Shown here: positions 1-8,239 of the stretch, in pieces | How positions within the stretch are numbered: position 1 is the first letter of the stretch | How the letters are laid out: every line of letters starts with the position of its first letter | NCBI RefSeq assembly: GCF_001611795.1 | Contig: NZ_CP015098.1 | Location: forward strand, 1,922,001 to 1,986,000 | Origin: Streptomyces qaidamensis | GTDB lineage: Bacteria; Actinomycetota; Actinomycetes; Streptomycetales; Streptomycetaceae | Length of the DNA stretch: 64,000 bases | Reading direction: 5' to 3' | The notes under the pieces: model-generated | The model's input: the letters and a program-made list of their open reading frames with translations, nothing else | Databases searched by the model: none | Told to the model about the DNA's origin: nothing | Position numbers and translations under genes: made by a program

Positions 1-131
1 GGGCCGACCGGCATCTGTCCGTGGTGCACGGGGTGGAGCAGGCACTTGCCCGGGCCGTGGCCGAGGTTCCGGCGAAGCCGCGGACGACGCGGCTGCCGGT
101 GCTGCTCGCGCCGCAGATCAGCGGCACGTGA
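1..131 (+). CDS. C-terminal end of an unidentified protein (5' truncated)
   Basis: An open frame enters at the window edge (codons start at base 3) and ends with TGA at 129-131, giving 42 residues ending LLAPQISGT. Codon third positions are almost all G or C, as expected for Streptomyces coding DNA, and a strong hairpin follows immediately, which supports this being a real gene end. The visible part has no motif I recognise, so no function is proposed. Confidence 0.5.
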   Translation, partial: ADRHLSVVHGVEQALARAVAEVPAKPRTTRLPVLLAPQISGT

Positions 132-132
132 C

Positions 133-171
133 GGGGGTGGTCAGGGGCCCGGGCCCCTGACCACCACCCCC
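133..171 (+). terminator. Rho-independent-type hairpin between convergent genes
   Basis: Bases 139-150 and 151-162 form a perfect 12+12 bp inverted repeat with no unpaired loop, extended outward by a G run (133-138) and a C run (after 162). It follows the stop of the truncated upstream gene and faces the 3' end of the gene on the other strand, so it can serve both directions. There is no T tract, which is usual for Streptomyces terminators. Confidence 0.75.
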
Positions 172-206
172 AGGCCCATCACCAGCATGACTGCCGGCGT
201 GCGCGC

Positions 207-917
207 TCAGCGGCGGTCCGCGTCCAGCGGCTCCAGGTCCTCGTCCTCGTCGAGGTCGCTGGCGAGCTCGTCCTCGAGTCCGTCCCTGTCCTCGTCATCG
301 TCCTCGACGTCGTCGATCTCGTCGTCGAAGACGGCGCTGACGTCGAAGCGGCAGACCACCTGCTGCGGGTCGACCTGCTCGAACGGTGCTTCCAGCCACT
401 CGCCGGGCTCGGCCGGTTCGTCCGCCGCCGTCACCCAGAGCGTGGAGTCGCCCTCCTCCAGCCCGAACTCCTTGTGCCGGGAGGCGATCTCGTCGGGCTC
501 GAACTCTCCGAAGAGCAGCCCCAGCGCGCCGTGCACCGTCCCGGAGGCGGGGGCGCCGTCCTCGCCCTCCGCCGCCTCGATCCGCTGTGCCTGCGCCAGC
601 AGGCGCTGGGGTTCGGCGACGGCGTAGTCGCGGCGGATCAGTACGCTCAGCGCGTTCGGTTCCTCGGGACCCGCGTACGGCGGCAGCGCGTCCTCCGCAC
701 CGGGGATCTCGAAGGGGGTGACCTCGTCGTAGCGGTCGTAGAGCAGTTCGTCGTACACCTCTGCGGCCGCGGCGAGCTGGTTGAACGCCTCGTAGACGGC
801 CGGGTCGTCCTCTCCCGACCTGCGTTCGACCGCGGCCAGGTGGCGGTCGAGCGCGGTCTTGACCGCCTCGGCGGCGGCGCGTACCTCGGCAGCGGTGGAC
901 TGCGCAGCATCAGACAT
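207..917 (-). CDS. Unknown protein with a very acidic C-terminal tail
   Basis: 236 aa, starting at the ATG complementary to 915-917 (MSDAAQS); the open frame extends further upstream but would run into the divergent gene. The N-terminal two thirds are Ala/Glu-rich and helical in character. The last ~35 residues are dominated by Asp and Glu with an Arg-Arg end. No signal peptide, membrane segment or catalytic motif is visible. It reads divergently from the small DUF5703-type gene, sharing a 47-bp intergenic region. I do not recognise a characterised family. The acidic tail suggests a protein- or nucleoid-interaction role, but this is inference only. Confidence 0.8.
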   Translation of the reverse strand: MSDAAQSTAAEVRAAAEAVKTALDRHLAAVERRSGEDDPAVYEAFNQLAAAAEVYDELLYDRYDEVTPFEIPGAEDALPPYAGPEEPNALSVLIRRDYAVAEPQRLLAQAQRIEAAEGEDGAPASGTVHGALGLLFGEFEPDEIASRHKEFGLEEGDSTLWVTAADEPAEPGEWLEAPFEQVDPQQVVCRFDVSAVFDDEIDDVEDDDEDRDGLEDELASDLDEDEDLEPLDADRR

Positions 918-964
918 AGTGCAGACGCTATCCGTACCAGGCCCCGGCCCGCACAATAGATGCG

Positions 965-1153
965 ATGCCGGAATACGAATTTGTCGACGTGTACGTACCT
1001 CGCGGGGTCTCCCGCAAGGAAACAGCACGTCTGCTGACGGACCACGCGGAGTACGGACACTGGGAGTTGTACCGTCTGAGCCTGCTGCGCGACGGCAGCC
1101 GCAGGGTGCGGTTGCGCCGGCGGATCATCCGCCAGGTGCGGGCCACGTGGTGA
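965..1153 (+). CDS. Small DUF5703-family protein
   Basis: 62 aa, MPEYEFVDVYVPRG at the N-terminus, then a central helix and a very basic C-terminal segment with about eight arginines. This matches the short actinobacterial family annotated as DUF5703, which has no known function. The family's proteins are about this length, so the gene looks intact. No signal peptide or membrane segment. It lies between a divergent unknown gene and the convergent chpC, followed by a shared bidirectional terminator. Confidence 0.8.
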   Translation: MPEYEFVDVYVPRGVSRKETARLLTDHAEYGHWELYRLSLLRDGSRRVRLRRRIIRQVRATW

Positions 1154-1185
1154 GCTGGGACGGGGCACGGGAAGAAGGCGCATGA

Positions 1186-1219
1186 CGGAGCGGGCCTCGC
1201 ATCGGCGGGGCCCGCTCCG
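1186..1219 (-). terminator. Bidirectional terminator between DUF5703 gene and chpC
   Basis: An 11-bp perfect inverted repeat (1186-1196 with 1209-1219) with a 12-nt loop, followed on the plus strand by TTTG. It sits 12 nt beyond the chpC stop codon and 33 nt beyond the stop of the convergent small gene, so it probably ends both transcripts. Confidence 0.8.
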
Positions 1220-1231
1220 TTTGCGGGGGTG

Positions 1232-2065
1232 TCAGGCGGAGGCGCGTGCCTTGCGGTAGAGGATCGCGCCCGCGAGCAGCGCGCCCGCGCCGGCCGGGAG
1301 GGCGAAGCCGAGCGGCAGGTCGCTGCCGGTGCTGGCGAGCTGGGATTCACCTTCGGGCTGGGTGACGAACTGGGCGCCCGGCTTGTTGCCGTGCGAGGAG
1401 CCGCCCGAGGTCTCGCCACCGGTGGAGGGCGGGGTGCCCGGAGTGCCGCGGTGCCCGGGCTCACCGGGATCGCCGGGGTGGCCGGGCTTGCCGGGTTCAC
1501 CGGGGCTGCCGGGGTGACCGGGCTCGCCCGGATTTCCGGGGTTCCCCGGGTCGCCGGGGTCTCCGGGGTTCCCCGGCCGGCCCGGCTCGTGGCCCCCGGG
1601 CGGGGTGCCGTGCTGTCCGCCGCCGTTGGAGCACTCGTTGCCCGTGCTGGGGTTGCCCACGCCGATGACGTCGACGCTGTTGCCGCAGACGTTCACCGGC
1701 ACGTGGACCGGCGCCTGGACGTGGTTGCCCGAGCCGACGCCGGGTGAGTCGGTGGCGTGCCCGCCCGCGTGGGAGCCGCCCTTGCCGCCGTGTTCGCCGT
1801 ATCCCCCCGACGACGATCCACCGCCCCCGTTGGCGCACGAGTTACCCACCGACGGGTTGAGCACACCGACGACGTTGACCGTGTTCCCGCACACGTTGAC
1901 CGGTGCGTGCACCGGCGCCTGCACCGAGTTTCCGGACAGCACGCCGGGCGAGCCCGACGCCGAGCCCTGGGCGCCCGAGTCGGCGTGAGCGGAGCCGCCC
2001 GCGGCGGCGATCACGCCGGTCGCGGCCGCCACGGTCATCAGACCCTTGCGGGTGACCTGTCGCAT
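1232..2065 (-). CDS. chpC: Long chaplin ChpC, sortase-anchored hydrophobin-like surface protein
   Basis: 277 aa. Chaplins assemble into amyloid-like hydrophobic fibrils on aerial hyphae; long ones are covalently anchored to the wall and carry two chaplin domains. Seen here: signal peptide 1-28 (cut after AHA); chaplin domain 1 about 41-79 with Cys59 and Cys77; domain 2 about 109-147 with Cys127 and Cys145; a Gly-X-Pro repeat spacer at 162-212; the sorting signal LASTG at 243-247; a hydrophobic helix and a basic tail. LAxTG is the class E sortase type; that sortase is not in this window. The next gene is chpH in the same orientation, as in S. coelicolor. A terminator separates them, so they are probably transcribed separately. 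Confidence 0.95.
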   Translation of the reverse strand: MRQVTRKGLMTVAAATGVIAAAGGSAHADSGAQGSASGSPGVLSGNSVQAPVHAPVNVCGNTVNVVGVLNPSVGNSCANGGGGSSSGGYGEHGGKGGSHAGGHATDSPGVGSGNHVQAPVHVPVNVCGNSVDVIGVGNPSTGNECSNGGGQHGTPPGGHEPGRPGNPGDPGDPGNPGNPGEPGHPGSPGEPGKPGHPGDPGEPGHRGTPGTPPSTGGETSGGSSHGNKPGAQFVTQPEGESQLASTGSDLPLGFALPAGAGALLAGAILYRKARASA

Positions 2066-2127
2066 TTACTGAATACCTGCCTTCGACCGTGTCTCGAATT
2101 CTTCTCGAATTCCCCGAAAGAAGCGTT

Positions 2128-2162
2128 CGGTCCCGGAGCGCATGGCACGCGCTCCGGGACCG
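2128..2162 (-). terminator. chpH terminator
   Basis: A perfect 14-bp inverted repeat (2128-2141 with 2149-2162) around a 7-nt loop, placed 34 nt downstream of the chpH stop and upstream of the chpC start. It should insulate chpC from chpH transcription. Confidence 0.85.
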
Positions 2163-2196
2163 ATGGCTTTGGACTCCCCTCAGCGAGGGGGAAGCA

Positions 2197-2430
2197 TCAC
2201 TTGTTGATGCAGGTGTTGCCGAAGGCGGGGTTCAGCAGCCCGATCACGGAGACCGTGTTGCCGCAGACGTTCACCGGGACGTGAACGGGCACCTGGACAA
2301 CGTTGCCGGACAGGACGCCCGGGGAGTGCACGGCGGCACCCTGAGCACCCGAGTCGGCGACGGCCAGGCCCGCGCCCGCGAGAACCAGCCCACCGGTGGC
2401 AGCCGCAGCAGCGACGACCTTCTTGATCAT
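2197..2430 (-). CDS. chpH: Short chaplin ChpH
   Basis: 77 aa, the usual length of short chaplins. The start is fixed by the ATG at 2428-2430 with a strong AGGAGG (complement of 2434-2439) just upstream; an earlier in-frame start has no such site. Signal peptide 1-25 (cut after AVA), then a single chaplin domain with the conserved cysteine pair Cys56 and Cys74, ending CINK. Secreted short chaplins lower surface tension and polymerise into fibrils on aerial hyphae and spores; ChpH and ChpE are the two reported to be made by submerged and substrate mycelium as well. It is paired with chpC as in S. coelicolor. Confidence 0.96.
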   Translation of the reverse strand: MIKKVVAAAAATGGLVLAGAGLAVADSGAQGAAVHSPGVLSGNVVQVPVHVPVNVCGNTVSVIGLLNPAFGNTCINK

Positions 2431-2580
2431 TATTCCTCCTAGTTGGCAAAGCGACCCATCTTGCGATCGCATTACCTGTAACGAGGCTGGAGTAATGAGG
2501 CTACGAGCTTATGGTCGCATTCACTCTTCCCAGTCGATTCCGTACGCGCGACCGAATACCACCGTCCCGCTGGGGCGCTT

Positions 2581-3906
2581 TCAGGACGCGTCGATGAAGC
2601 GGTCGAGCACCCGCACACCGAACCGCAGGCCCTCCACCGGCACCCGTTCGTCCACGCCGTGGAACATGCCGGCGAAGTCCAGCTCCGGCGGCAGCTTCAG
2701 CGGCACGAAGCCGAAGCCGCGGATGCCCAGGTCGTCGAAGGACTTCGCGTCCGTCCCGCCGGAGAGCATGTAGGGGATCGCCTTGGCGGTCGGGTCCTCG
2801 GCCAGCAGCGCGGACTGCATCGCCCCGACGAGCGCACCGTCGAAGGTGGTCTCGACGGCCTTGTCGGCGTGGACGTCCTCGCGCCGCACGTTCGGGCCGA
2901 GGATCCGGTCGAGGTCGGCGAGGAACTCCTCCTCGTGTCCGGGCAGGAACCGTCCGTCGACGTGGGCGGTCGCCTCGCCGGGGATGACGTTGACCTTGTA
3001 ACCGGCACCGAGCTGCGTGGGGTTGGCCGTGTTGCTCAGCGTCGCGCCGATGAGCTTGGCGATGCCGCCGAGCCGCGCCAGGGTCGACTCCATGTCCTCC
3101 GGGTCGAGTTCGGTGCCGAGCGCGTCGCCGAGCTCGTCGAGGAAGGCGCGGGTGGTCTTGGTGACACGCACCGGGAACGTGTGCCGCCCCAGCCGCGCGA
3201 CGGCCTCCGACAGCTCGGTGATCGCGTTGTCCCGGTGGATCATCGACCCGTGCCCGGCCGTGCCGGCCACGGTGAGCTTCATCCAGTGCATGCCCTTCTC
3301 GGCCGTCTGGATCAGGTAGAGCCGGCGCTGCTCGCTCACGGTGAAGGAGAAGCCGCCCACCTCGCTGATCGCCTCGGTGACGCCCTCGAACAGGTCGGGG
3401 TGGTTGCGCACGAGGTGCTTGGCTCCGTACGTGCCGCCGGCCTCCTCGTCCGCGAGGAACGCGAGCACGATGTCGCGCGGGGGCTTGCGCCCGCTGCGCA
3501 GCCGGTCCCGGACGACCGCGAGGGTCATCGCGTCCATGTCCTTCATGTCGACGGCCCCGCGGCCCCACACGCAGCCGTCGGCGACCTCGCCGGAGAAGGG
3601 GTGGTGGGTCCAGTCGTCCGCGTTGGCCGGTACGACGTCGGTGTGGCCGTGGATGAGGAGCGCGGGCCGGGAGGGGTCCTCGCCCTCGATCCGGGCCACC
3701 GTGGAGGCCCGGCCCGGGTGGGACTCGAAGATCTGGGGGTCGAGCCCGACCTCGGCGAGCTTCTCGGCGACGTACTCGGCCGCCTTGCGCTCGCCCGGAC
3801 CCGAGTGGTCGCCGTAGTTGCTGGTGTCGATCTGGATCAGCTCGCGGCAGAGGTCCACGACCTCGTCCTCGCCGGTGACGCTCCTGGCCGTGTCCGTCTC
3901 GCTCAC
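2581..3906 (-). CDS. M20-family metallopeptidase (ArgE/DapE/carboxypeptidase type)
   Basis: 441 aa. M20 enzymes are cytoplasmic di-zinc hydrolases of peptide or acyl-amino-acid bonds. The zinc-binding signature is clear: GHTDVV at 87-92 (His88, catalytic Asp90), bridging Asp120 in GRGAVDMK, and catalytic/zinc Glu154-Glu155 in LADEEAG. The dimerisation/lid domain follows at about 210-330 (TAGHGSMIHRDNA). The length is normal for the family. No signal peptide. The substrate cannot be read from the sequence; peptidase, aminoacylase or succinyl-diaminopimelate desuccinylase-like activity are all possible. It stands alone, upstream of chpH in the same direction but 150 bp away. Confidence 0.9.
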   Translation of the reverse strand: MSETDTARSVTGEDEVVDLCRELIQIDTSNYGDHSGPGERKAAEYVAEKLAEVGLDPQIFESHPGRASTVARIEGEDPSRPALLIHGHTDVVPANADDWTHHPFSGEVADGCVWGRGAVDMKDMDAMTLAVVRDRLRSGRKPPRDIVLAFLADEEAGGTYGAKHLVRNHPDLFEGVTEAISEVGGFSFTVSEQRRLYLIQTAEKGMHWMKLTVAGTAGHGSMIHRDNAITELSEAVARLGRHTFPVRVTKTTRAFLDELGDALGTELDPEDMESTLARLGGIAKLIGATLSNTANPTQLGAGYKVNVIPGEATAHVDGRFLPGHEEEFLADLDRILGPNVRREDVHADKAVETTFDGALVGAMQSALLAEDPTAKAIPYMLSGGTDAKSFDDLGIRGFGFVPLKLPPELDFAGMFHGVDERVPVEGLRFGVRVLDRFIDAS

Positions 3907-4102
3907 GTGCTTCCTCCCGGTGTCACTGCTGGTGGGTCCCCCTCATCCTCCCTCTCCCCGGCCCGCTCCCCAAGAGCCGTCCCGGCCCGTCACACGCCGT
4001 TCACGCCCTCTCGGGGTGCGGGCGGGGGGTGATCGGCCACCCCTGAAAGCCTGGTAATGTTTACGTCGTCGCCGCGGGGAGAACCCGCGCGACAGACACC
4101 TT

Positions 4103-4187
4103 GTCCGGGTGGCGGAATGGCAGACGCGCTAGCTTGAGGTGCTAGTGCCCTTTATCGGGCGTGGGGGTTCAAGTCCCCCCTCGGACA
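4103..4187 (+). tRNA. tRNA-Leu (anticodon GAG)
   Basis: An 85-nt class II tRNA. The acceptor stem 4103-4109 pairs with 4180-4186 (one G-U pair), base 4187 is the discriminator, and CCA is not encoded. The anticodon stem ctagc/gctag encloses the loop TTGAGGT, giving anticodon GAG (reads CUC and CUU). The long variable arm typical of tRNA-Leu follows, then the T arm with GGTTCAA. A -10-like TAATGT lies at 4054-4059. Confidence 0.96.
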
Positions 4188-4192
4188 CATGA

Positions 4193-4230
4193 GCCTGAGG
4201 GCCGTGACCGCGAGGTCACGGCCCTCAGGC
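4193..4230 (+). terminator. tRNA-Leu terminator
   Basis: A perfect 17-bp inverted repeat (4193-4209 with 4214-4230) closed by a 4-nt loop, directly after the tRNA. It ends 20 nt before the next start codon, so the following gene needs its own promoter or read-through. Confidence 0.88.
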
Positions 4231-4250
4231 GTTGCCGCGGAGAGGTGACC

Positions 4251-4625
4251 ATGACCAGGCGTTCCTGCCCCTGCGGGATCCCCCAGGCCTACGAGGCCTG
4301 CTGCGGTCGTTTCCACTCCGGGGAGGCCGCCGCACCGACCGCCGAGGCGTTGATGCGGTCGCGGTACTGCGCCTTCGTGCAGGGGGACGCCGGGTATCTG
4401 CTGCGGACGTGGCATCCGCGGACGCGGCCGGGACAGCTGGAGCTGGACCCGGGGATGCGGTGGACCGGGCTGGAGATCCTGGGCGTGAGCGACGGGTCGG
4501 CGTTCCACTCCGCCGGGACCGTGGAGTTCCGGGCGTCGTACCGGGGTGGGTCCCTGCACGAGCGGAGCAGCTTCGAGCGGGTCGACGGGGCATGGGTCTA
4601 CGTCGACGGGGAGTTCCCGGTCTAG
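4251..4625 (+). CDS. YchJ-like (UPF0225) protein
   Basis: 124 aa. The N-terminus MTRRSCPCGIPQAYEACCGR carries the Cys-rich CPCG...CCGR motif typical of YchJ, probably a zinc site, followed by the NTF2-like fold segment (LMRSRYCAFVQGD, then TWHPRTRP). The second Cys motif found at the C-terminus of some YchJ proteins is absent. Function unknown in all organisms. The ATG at 4251 is chosen because it lies beyond the tRNA terminator; the open frame upstream passes through the tRNA and is not credible. Its stop lies 6 nt from the convergent gntR-type gene. Confidence 0.85.
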   Translation: MTRRSCPCGIPQAYEACCGRFHSGEAAAPTAEALMRSRYCAFVQGDAGYLLRTWHPRTRPGQLELDPGMRWTGLEILGVSDGSAFHSAGTVEFRASYRGGSLHERSSFERVDGAWVYVDGEFPV

Positions 4626-4631
4626 CCGTTG

Positions 4632-5333
4632 CTACGGCGCCAGGATGTCGAGTTCCTGTAGGGCGCCGACCGTGATCTCGCGGGTCAGTTCCTCCGCGCG
4701 GGTGGCGTCGCCCTCGCGGACCGCTTCGGCGACCTGGACGTGCAGGGTGACGGCGGCCGGGTCGGGGTCCTCGAACATCACGTCGTGCTCGGTGCGGCCG
4801 GTCAGGACCTCCGCGACGACGTCGCCGAGGCGGGCGAACATCTCGTTGCCGGAGGCCGCCAGGATGACGCGGTGGAAGGCCACGTCGTGCAGGAGGTACC
4901 CCTCCAGTTTGTGACCGCGTGAGTGGGCGACCATGCCGAGGGCGCACTCGGTGAGCTCCGCGCACTGCTCGGACGTGGCGTGCCGGGCGGCGAGGCCTGC
5001 CGCGACGGGTTCGATCGCCGAGCGCAGCACCGTGAGAGACCGCAGCTGCCGGGGGCGGTCGGCGCCGGCCAGCCGCCAGCGGATGACCTGCGGGTCGTAG
5101 ACGTTCCACTCGGACTTCGGGCGGACCGTCACGCCGACGCGGCGGCGGGACTCGACCAGGTACATGGACTCCAGGACGCGGACCGCCTCGCGCATCACGG
5201 AGCGCGACACATCGAAACGCTGGGCGAGCTCGTCGGTGCGCAGGACGCTGCCCGGGGGGTACTCCCCCGCCGTGATCTCGGGGCCGAGGGTGTCCAGTAC
5301 ATGGCCGTGCAGGCCCCGGCCCGGTGTGCTCAT
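4632..5333 (-). CDS. gntR: GntR-family (FadR/FCD subfamily) repressor of the gluconate locus
   Basis: 233 aa. N-terminal winged helix about 10-75 with the recognition region DELAQRFDVSRSVMREAVRVL, then an FCD effector domain about 95-225 with histidines suited to metal-assisted ligand binding (HDVAFHRVILAASGNEM). It reads divergently from gntK-gntP-idnO-idnD across a 138-bp region, the arrangement of the S. coelicolor gluconate regulator, whose product is known to repress gluconate genes. The effector is therefore probably gluconate or a phosphorylated derivative. The operator was not identified with confidence. Confidence 0.88.
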   Translation of the reverse strand: MSTPGRGLHGHVLDTLGPEITAGEYPPGSVLRTDELAQRFDVSRSVMREAVRVLESMYLVESRRRVGVTVRPKSEWNVYDPQVIRWRLAGADRPRQLRSLTVLRSAIEPVAAGLAARHATSEQCAELTECALGMVAHSRGHKLEGYLLHDVAFHRVILAASGNEMFARLGDVVAEVLTGRTEHDVMFEDPDPAAVTLHVQVAEAVREGDATRAEELTREITVGALQELDILAP

Positions 5334-5471
5334 GCACTCAGCGTACGGGGTAGATCACGGAGACAAAAAGTCAGACTTAATCGTCACGACCCCTTGAATT
5401 CGTCGTACCTAATGGGTTTCAGTTGCGTCGACATCACGTGTCGACCTCGGACAGCAGACAGTGAGGCAGCG

Positions 5472-5990
5472 ATGAACACCCCCCATGTCGTCGTGGTCAT
5501 GGGCGTAGCGGGCACCGGCAAGACCACCATCGGTCCCCTGCTCGCGGCCCGGCTCGGCGTTCCGTACGCCGAGGGCGACGACTTCCACCCGCCGGCCAAC
5601 ATCGCCAAGATGTCGGCCGGTACCCCGCTCACCGACGAGGACCGCATGCCCTGGCTCGACGCCATCGGCGCGTGGGCGCACGGGCGGGCCGGGCTCGGCG
5701 GAGTGGTCAGCTGCTCGGCACTGAAGCGGTCGTACCGCGACCGGCTGCGGGCCGCCGCGCCCGGCGTGGTCTTCGTGCACCTCACGGGTGACCGCGCGCT
5801 GATCGAGGACCGGATGTCGCACCGGCAGGGGCACTTCATGCCCACGGCGCTGCTCGACTCCCAGTTCGCCACGCTCCAGCCCCTCGCGGCGGACGAGGCC
5901 GGGGTCGGAGTGGACGTCGCGGGCGGCCCGGAGGAGATCACCGAGCGGGCGGCGCACGCCCTGCGGGATCTCCCCGAGCCCGTCCAGTAG
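5472..5990 (+). CDS. gntK: Gluconokinase
   Basis: 172 aa. ATP-dependent phosphorylation of D-gluconate to 6-phosphogluconate (EC 2.7.1.12), feeding the oxidative pentose phosphate pathway. Walker A GVAGTGKT at 11-18; EGDDFHPPANIAKM and SCSALKRSYRDRLR are hallmarks of the small GntK/IdnK family, and the length is typical. The ATG at 5472 follows a GAGGCAGCG-type ribosome site. First gene of a four-gene unit with the permease and two dehydrogenases; divergent from the GntR repressor. Confidence 0.95.
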   Translation: MNTPHVVVVMGVAGTGKTTIGPLLAARLGVPYAEGDDFHPPANIAKMSAGTPLTDEDRMPWLDAIGAWAHGRAGLGGVVSCSALKRSYRDRLRAAAPGVVFVHLTGDRALIEDRMSHRQGHFMPTALLDSQFATLQPLAADEAGVGVDVAGGPEEITERAAHALRDLPEPVQ

Positions 5991-6043
5991 CCCCGGCGGT
6001 TTCCCCTCCCCCTCCCCTTCTCCCCAACGCAAGGGAACCCACC

Positions 6044-7441
6044 GTGACCAGACCCAGCGTGGAGATGCTGGCAGCGGACGCACCCGAGCCGATCACCTCG
6101 GCCGGCCACGCTCAGCTGGGCATCGCCGTCCTGGCGGGCATCGCCGTCATCGTCCTGCTCATCACGAAGTTCAAGCTGCACGCCTTCCTGGCCCTGACCA
6201 TCGGGTCACTGACGCTCGGCGCGATCGCCGGGGCGCCGCTGGACAAGGTGCTCACCAGCTTCAGCGCCGGCCTCGGCACCACGGTCGCGGGCGTCGGTGT
6301 GCTGATCGCCCTCGGGGCGATCCTCGGCAAGATGCTCGCCGACTCCGGCGGCGCCGACCAGATCGTCGACACCATCCTGGACAAGGCCGGCGGGCGGTCG
6401 ATGCCGTGGGCGATGGTGCTGATCGCCTCCGTGATCGGACTGCCGCTGTTCTTCGAGGTCGGCATAGTGCTGCTGATCCCGGTCGTGCTGATGGTCGCCA
6501 AGCGCGGCAACTACTCGCTGATGCGCATCGGCATCCCGGCGCTCGCGGGCCTGTCCGTGATGCACGGCCTCGTGCCGCCGCACCCCGGTCCGCTGGTCGC
6601 GATCGACGCGGTCGGCGCCGACCTCGGCATCACCCTGGCGCTCGGTGTCCTCGTCGCCATCCCGACCGTGATCATCGCCGGTCCGGTGTTCTCGAAGTAC
6701 GCGGCCCGCTGGGTCGACGTCCCCGCCCCCGAGAAGATGATCCCGCAGCGCGCCTCCGAGGAGCTCGACAAGCGCCCCGGCTTCGGCGCCACGCTGTTCA
6801 CGGTCCTGCTGCCGGTCCTCCTCATGCTGGCCAAGGCGCTCGTCGACATCGTCATCGACGACCCCGAGAACCTCGTCCAGCGCGTCTTCGACGTGATCGG
6901 TGCGCCCATGATCGCGCTGCTGGCCTCGGTGCTGGTCGGCATCTTCACACTGTTGCGGCCCGCCGGGTTCTCGAAGGAGCGGATCTCGCCGCTCGTCGAG
7001 AAGAGCCTCATGCCGATAGCGGGCATCCTGCTGATCGTCGGCGCTGGCGGCGGCTTCAAGCAGACGCTGATCGACACCGGCGTGGGTCGGATGGTCCTGG
7101 ACATCTCCCAGGACTGGGCGATCCCCGCGCTGCTGCTGGCCTGGCTGATCGCGGTGGTGATCCGCCTCGCGACCGGTTCGGCGACGGTGGCCACGGTCTC
7201 GGCCGCCGGTCTGGTCGCCCCGCTCGCGGCGGACATGTCGAGCACGCACGCGGCCCTCCTCGTCCTGGCCATCGGCGCCGGCTCGCTCTTCTTCAGCCAT
7301 GTCAACGACGCCGGGTTCTGGATGGTGAAGGAGTACTTCGGGCTGAGCGTCGGCCAGAACATCAAGACCTGGTCCGTGATGGAGACGATCATCTCGGTGG
7401 TCGCCGGCGGCATCGTCCTGCTGTTGTCCCTCGTCATCTAG
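6044..7441 (+). CDS. gntP: Gluconate:H+ symporter (GntP family)
   Basis: 465 aa, GTG start at 6044 behind AAGGGA. About 12-14 hydrophobic segments run throughout; family landmarks include IALGAILGKMLADSGGADQI, the PLFFEVG motif, PPHPGP and the C-terminal HVNDAGFWMVKEYF. GntP proteins import gluconate and related sugar acids across the cytoplasmic membrane. It lies 53 bp after gntK and 13 bp before the SDR gene, so the genes are almost certainly cotranscribed. Confidence 0.95.
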   Translation: MTRPSVEMLAADAPEPITSAGHAQLGIAVLAGIAVIVLLITKFKLHAFLALTIGSLTLGAIAGAPLDKVLTSFSAGLGTTVAGVGVLIALGAILGKMLADSGGADQIVDTILDKAGGRSMPWAMVLIASVIGLPLFFEVGIVLLIPVVLMVAKRGNYSLMRIGIPALAGLSVMHGLVPPHPGPLVAIDAVGADLGITLALGVLVAIPTVIIAGPVFSKYAARWVDVPAPEKMIPQRASEELDKRPGFGATLFTVLLPVLLMLAKALVDIVIDDPENLVQRVFDVIGAPMIALLASVLVGIFTLLRPAGFSKERISPLVEKSLMPIAGILLIVGAGGGFKQTLIDTGVGRMVLDISQDWAIPALLLAWLIAVVIRLATGSATVATVSAAGLVAPLAADMSSTHAALLVLAIGAGSLFFSHVNDAGFWMVKEYFGLSVGQNIKTWSVMETIISVVAGGIVLLLSLVI

Positions 7442-7454
7442 GAGCGCTGCGGCG

Positions 7455-8219
7455 ATGACGGCTCATCCCCTCTTCGACATCGGCGGCCGCACGGCCCTGG
7501 TCACCGGCTCCAGCCGGGGCATCGGACTCGCGCTCGCGCGCGGTCTGGCGGAGGCCGGCTGCACGGTCGTGCTGAACGGTCGTGACAAGGACCGGCTCGC
7601 CGAGGCCGCCGCCGGGCTGCCGGGCGACCGGGTGCACACGGCCGCGTTCGACGTGACGGACGGACCCTCGGTGACCTCGGGGGTCGCCGAGGTCGAGGAG
7701 CGGGTGGGCCCGCTCGACATCCTCGTCAACAACGCGGGCATGCAACTGCGCGCCCCCCTGCTGGAGTTCACCGACTCCGACTGGCACCGGATCCTGGACA
7801 CCAATCTGACCAGTGCCTTCCTGGTCGGCCGTGAGGCGGCGCGCCGGATGACGGAACGCGGCCACGGGAAGATCATCAACATCTGCTCGCTGCAGAGCGA
7901 GGTGGTACGGCCCGGGATCGCGCCGTACGCCGCCACCAAGGGCGCGCTGAAGATGCTCACCAAGGGCATGTGCGCCGACTGGGGCCCGAGCGGTGTGCAG
8001 GTCAACGGGCTCGGCCCGGGCTATATCGAGACCGAGCTGACCCGGCCGCTGGTGGCGGACGAGGAGTTCAGCTCCTGGGTGCGGCGGCGGACGCCGGCCG
8101 GGCGCTGGGGCCGTACGCAGGACCTGGTGGGCGGGTTGCTGTTCCTCGCCTCGCCCGCGGCGGACTTCGTCAGCGGGCAGGTGCTGTATGTCGACGGCGG
8201 TATGACGAGCGTGCTGTGA
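7455..8219 (+). CDS. SDR oxidoreductase, gluconate 5-dehydrogenase (IdnO-like)
   Basis: 254 aa classical short-chain dehydrogenase. Cofactor motif TGSSRGIG at 17-24, NNAG at 92-95, catalytic Ser145, Tyr158 and Lys162 (YAATK). Arg21 after the glycine motif and Arg43 in NGRD favour NADP(H). The best functional match is reduction of 5-ketogluconate to gluconate (EC 1.1.1.69), which fits exactly between the gluconate permease and an idonate dehydrogenase-like enzyme. The substrate assignment rests on context. Confidence 0.88.
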   Translation: MTAHPLFDIGGRTALVTGSSRGIGLALARGLAEAGCTVVLNGRDKDRLAEAAAGLPGDRVHTAAFDVTDGPSVTSGVAEVEERVGPLDILVNNAGMQLRAPLLEFTDSDWHRILDTNLTSAFLVGREAARRMTERGHGKIINICSLQSEVVRPGIAPYAATKGALKMLTKGMCADWGPSGVQVNGLGPGYIETELTRPLVADEEFSSWVRRRTPAGRWGRTQDLVGGLLFLASPAADFVSGQVLYVDGGMTSVL

Positions 8220-8239
8220 CCTGCCGGGAGGCGGCTGTG

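Noticed and set aside
2659-4032. A 457-codon open frame on the plus strand
   Set aside because: Antisense to the M20 peptidase, whose zinc motifs are intact on the minus strand.
4126-4145. CTTGAGG resembling half of a SoxR box
   Set aside because: It is the anticodon arm of tRNA-Leu and has no symmetric partner.
4103-4187. tRNA-Leu as an integration site
   Set aside because: The tRNA is intact with its own terminator; no integrase, excisionase or repeat of its 3' end was seen in the window.
5334-5471. GntR operator TCGTCACGA at 5381-5389
   Set aside because: Four-base arms are too short to distinguish from chance; no second copy was found.
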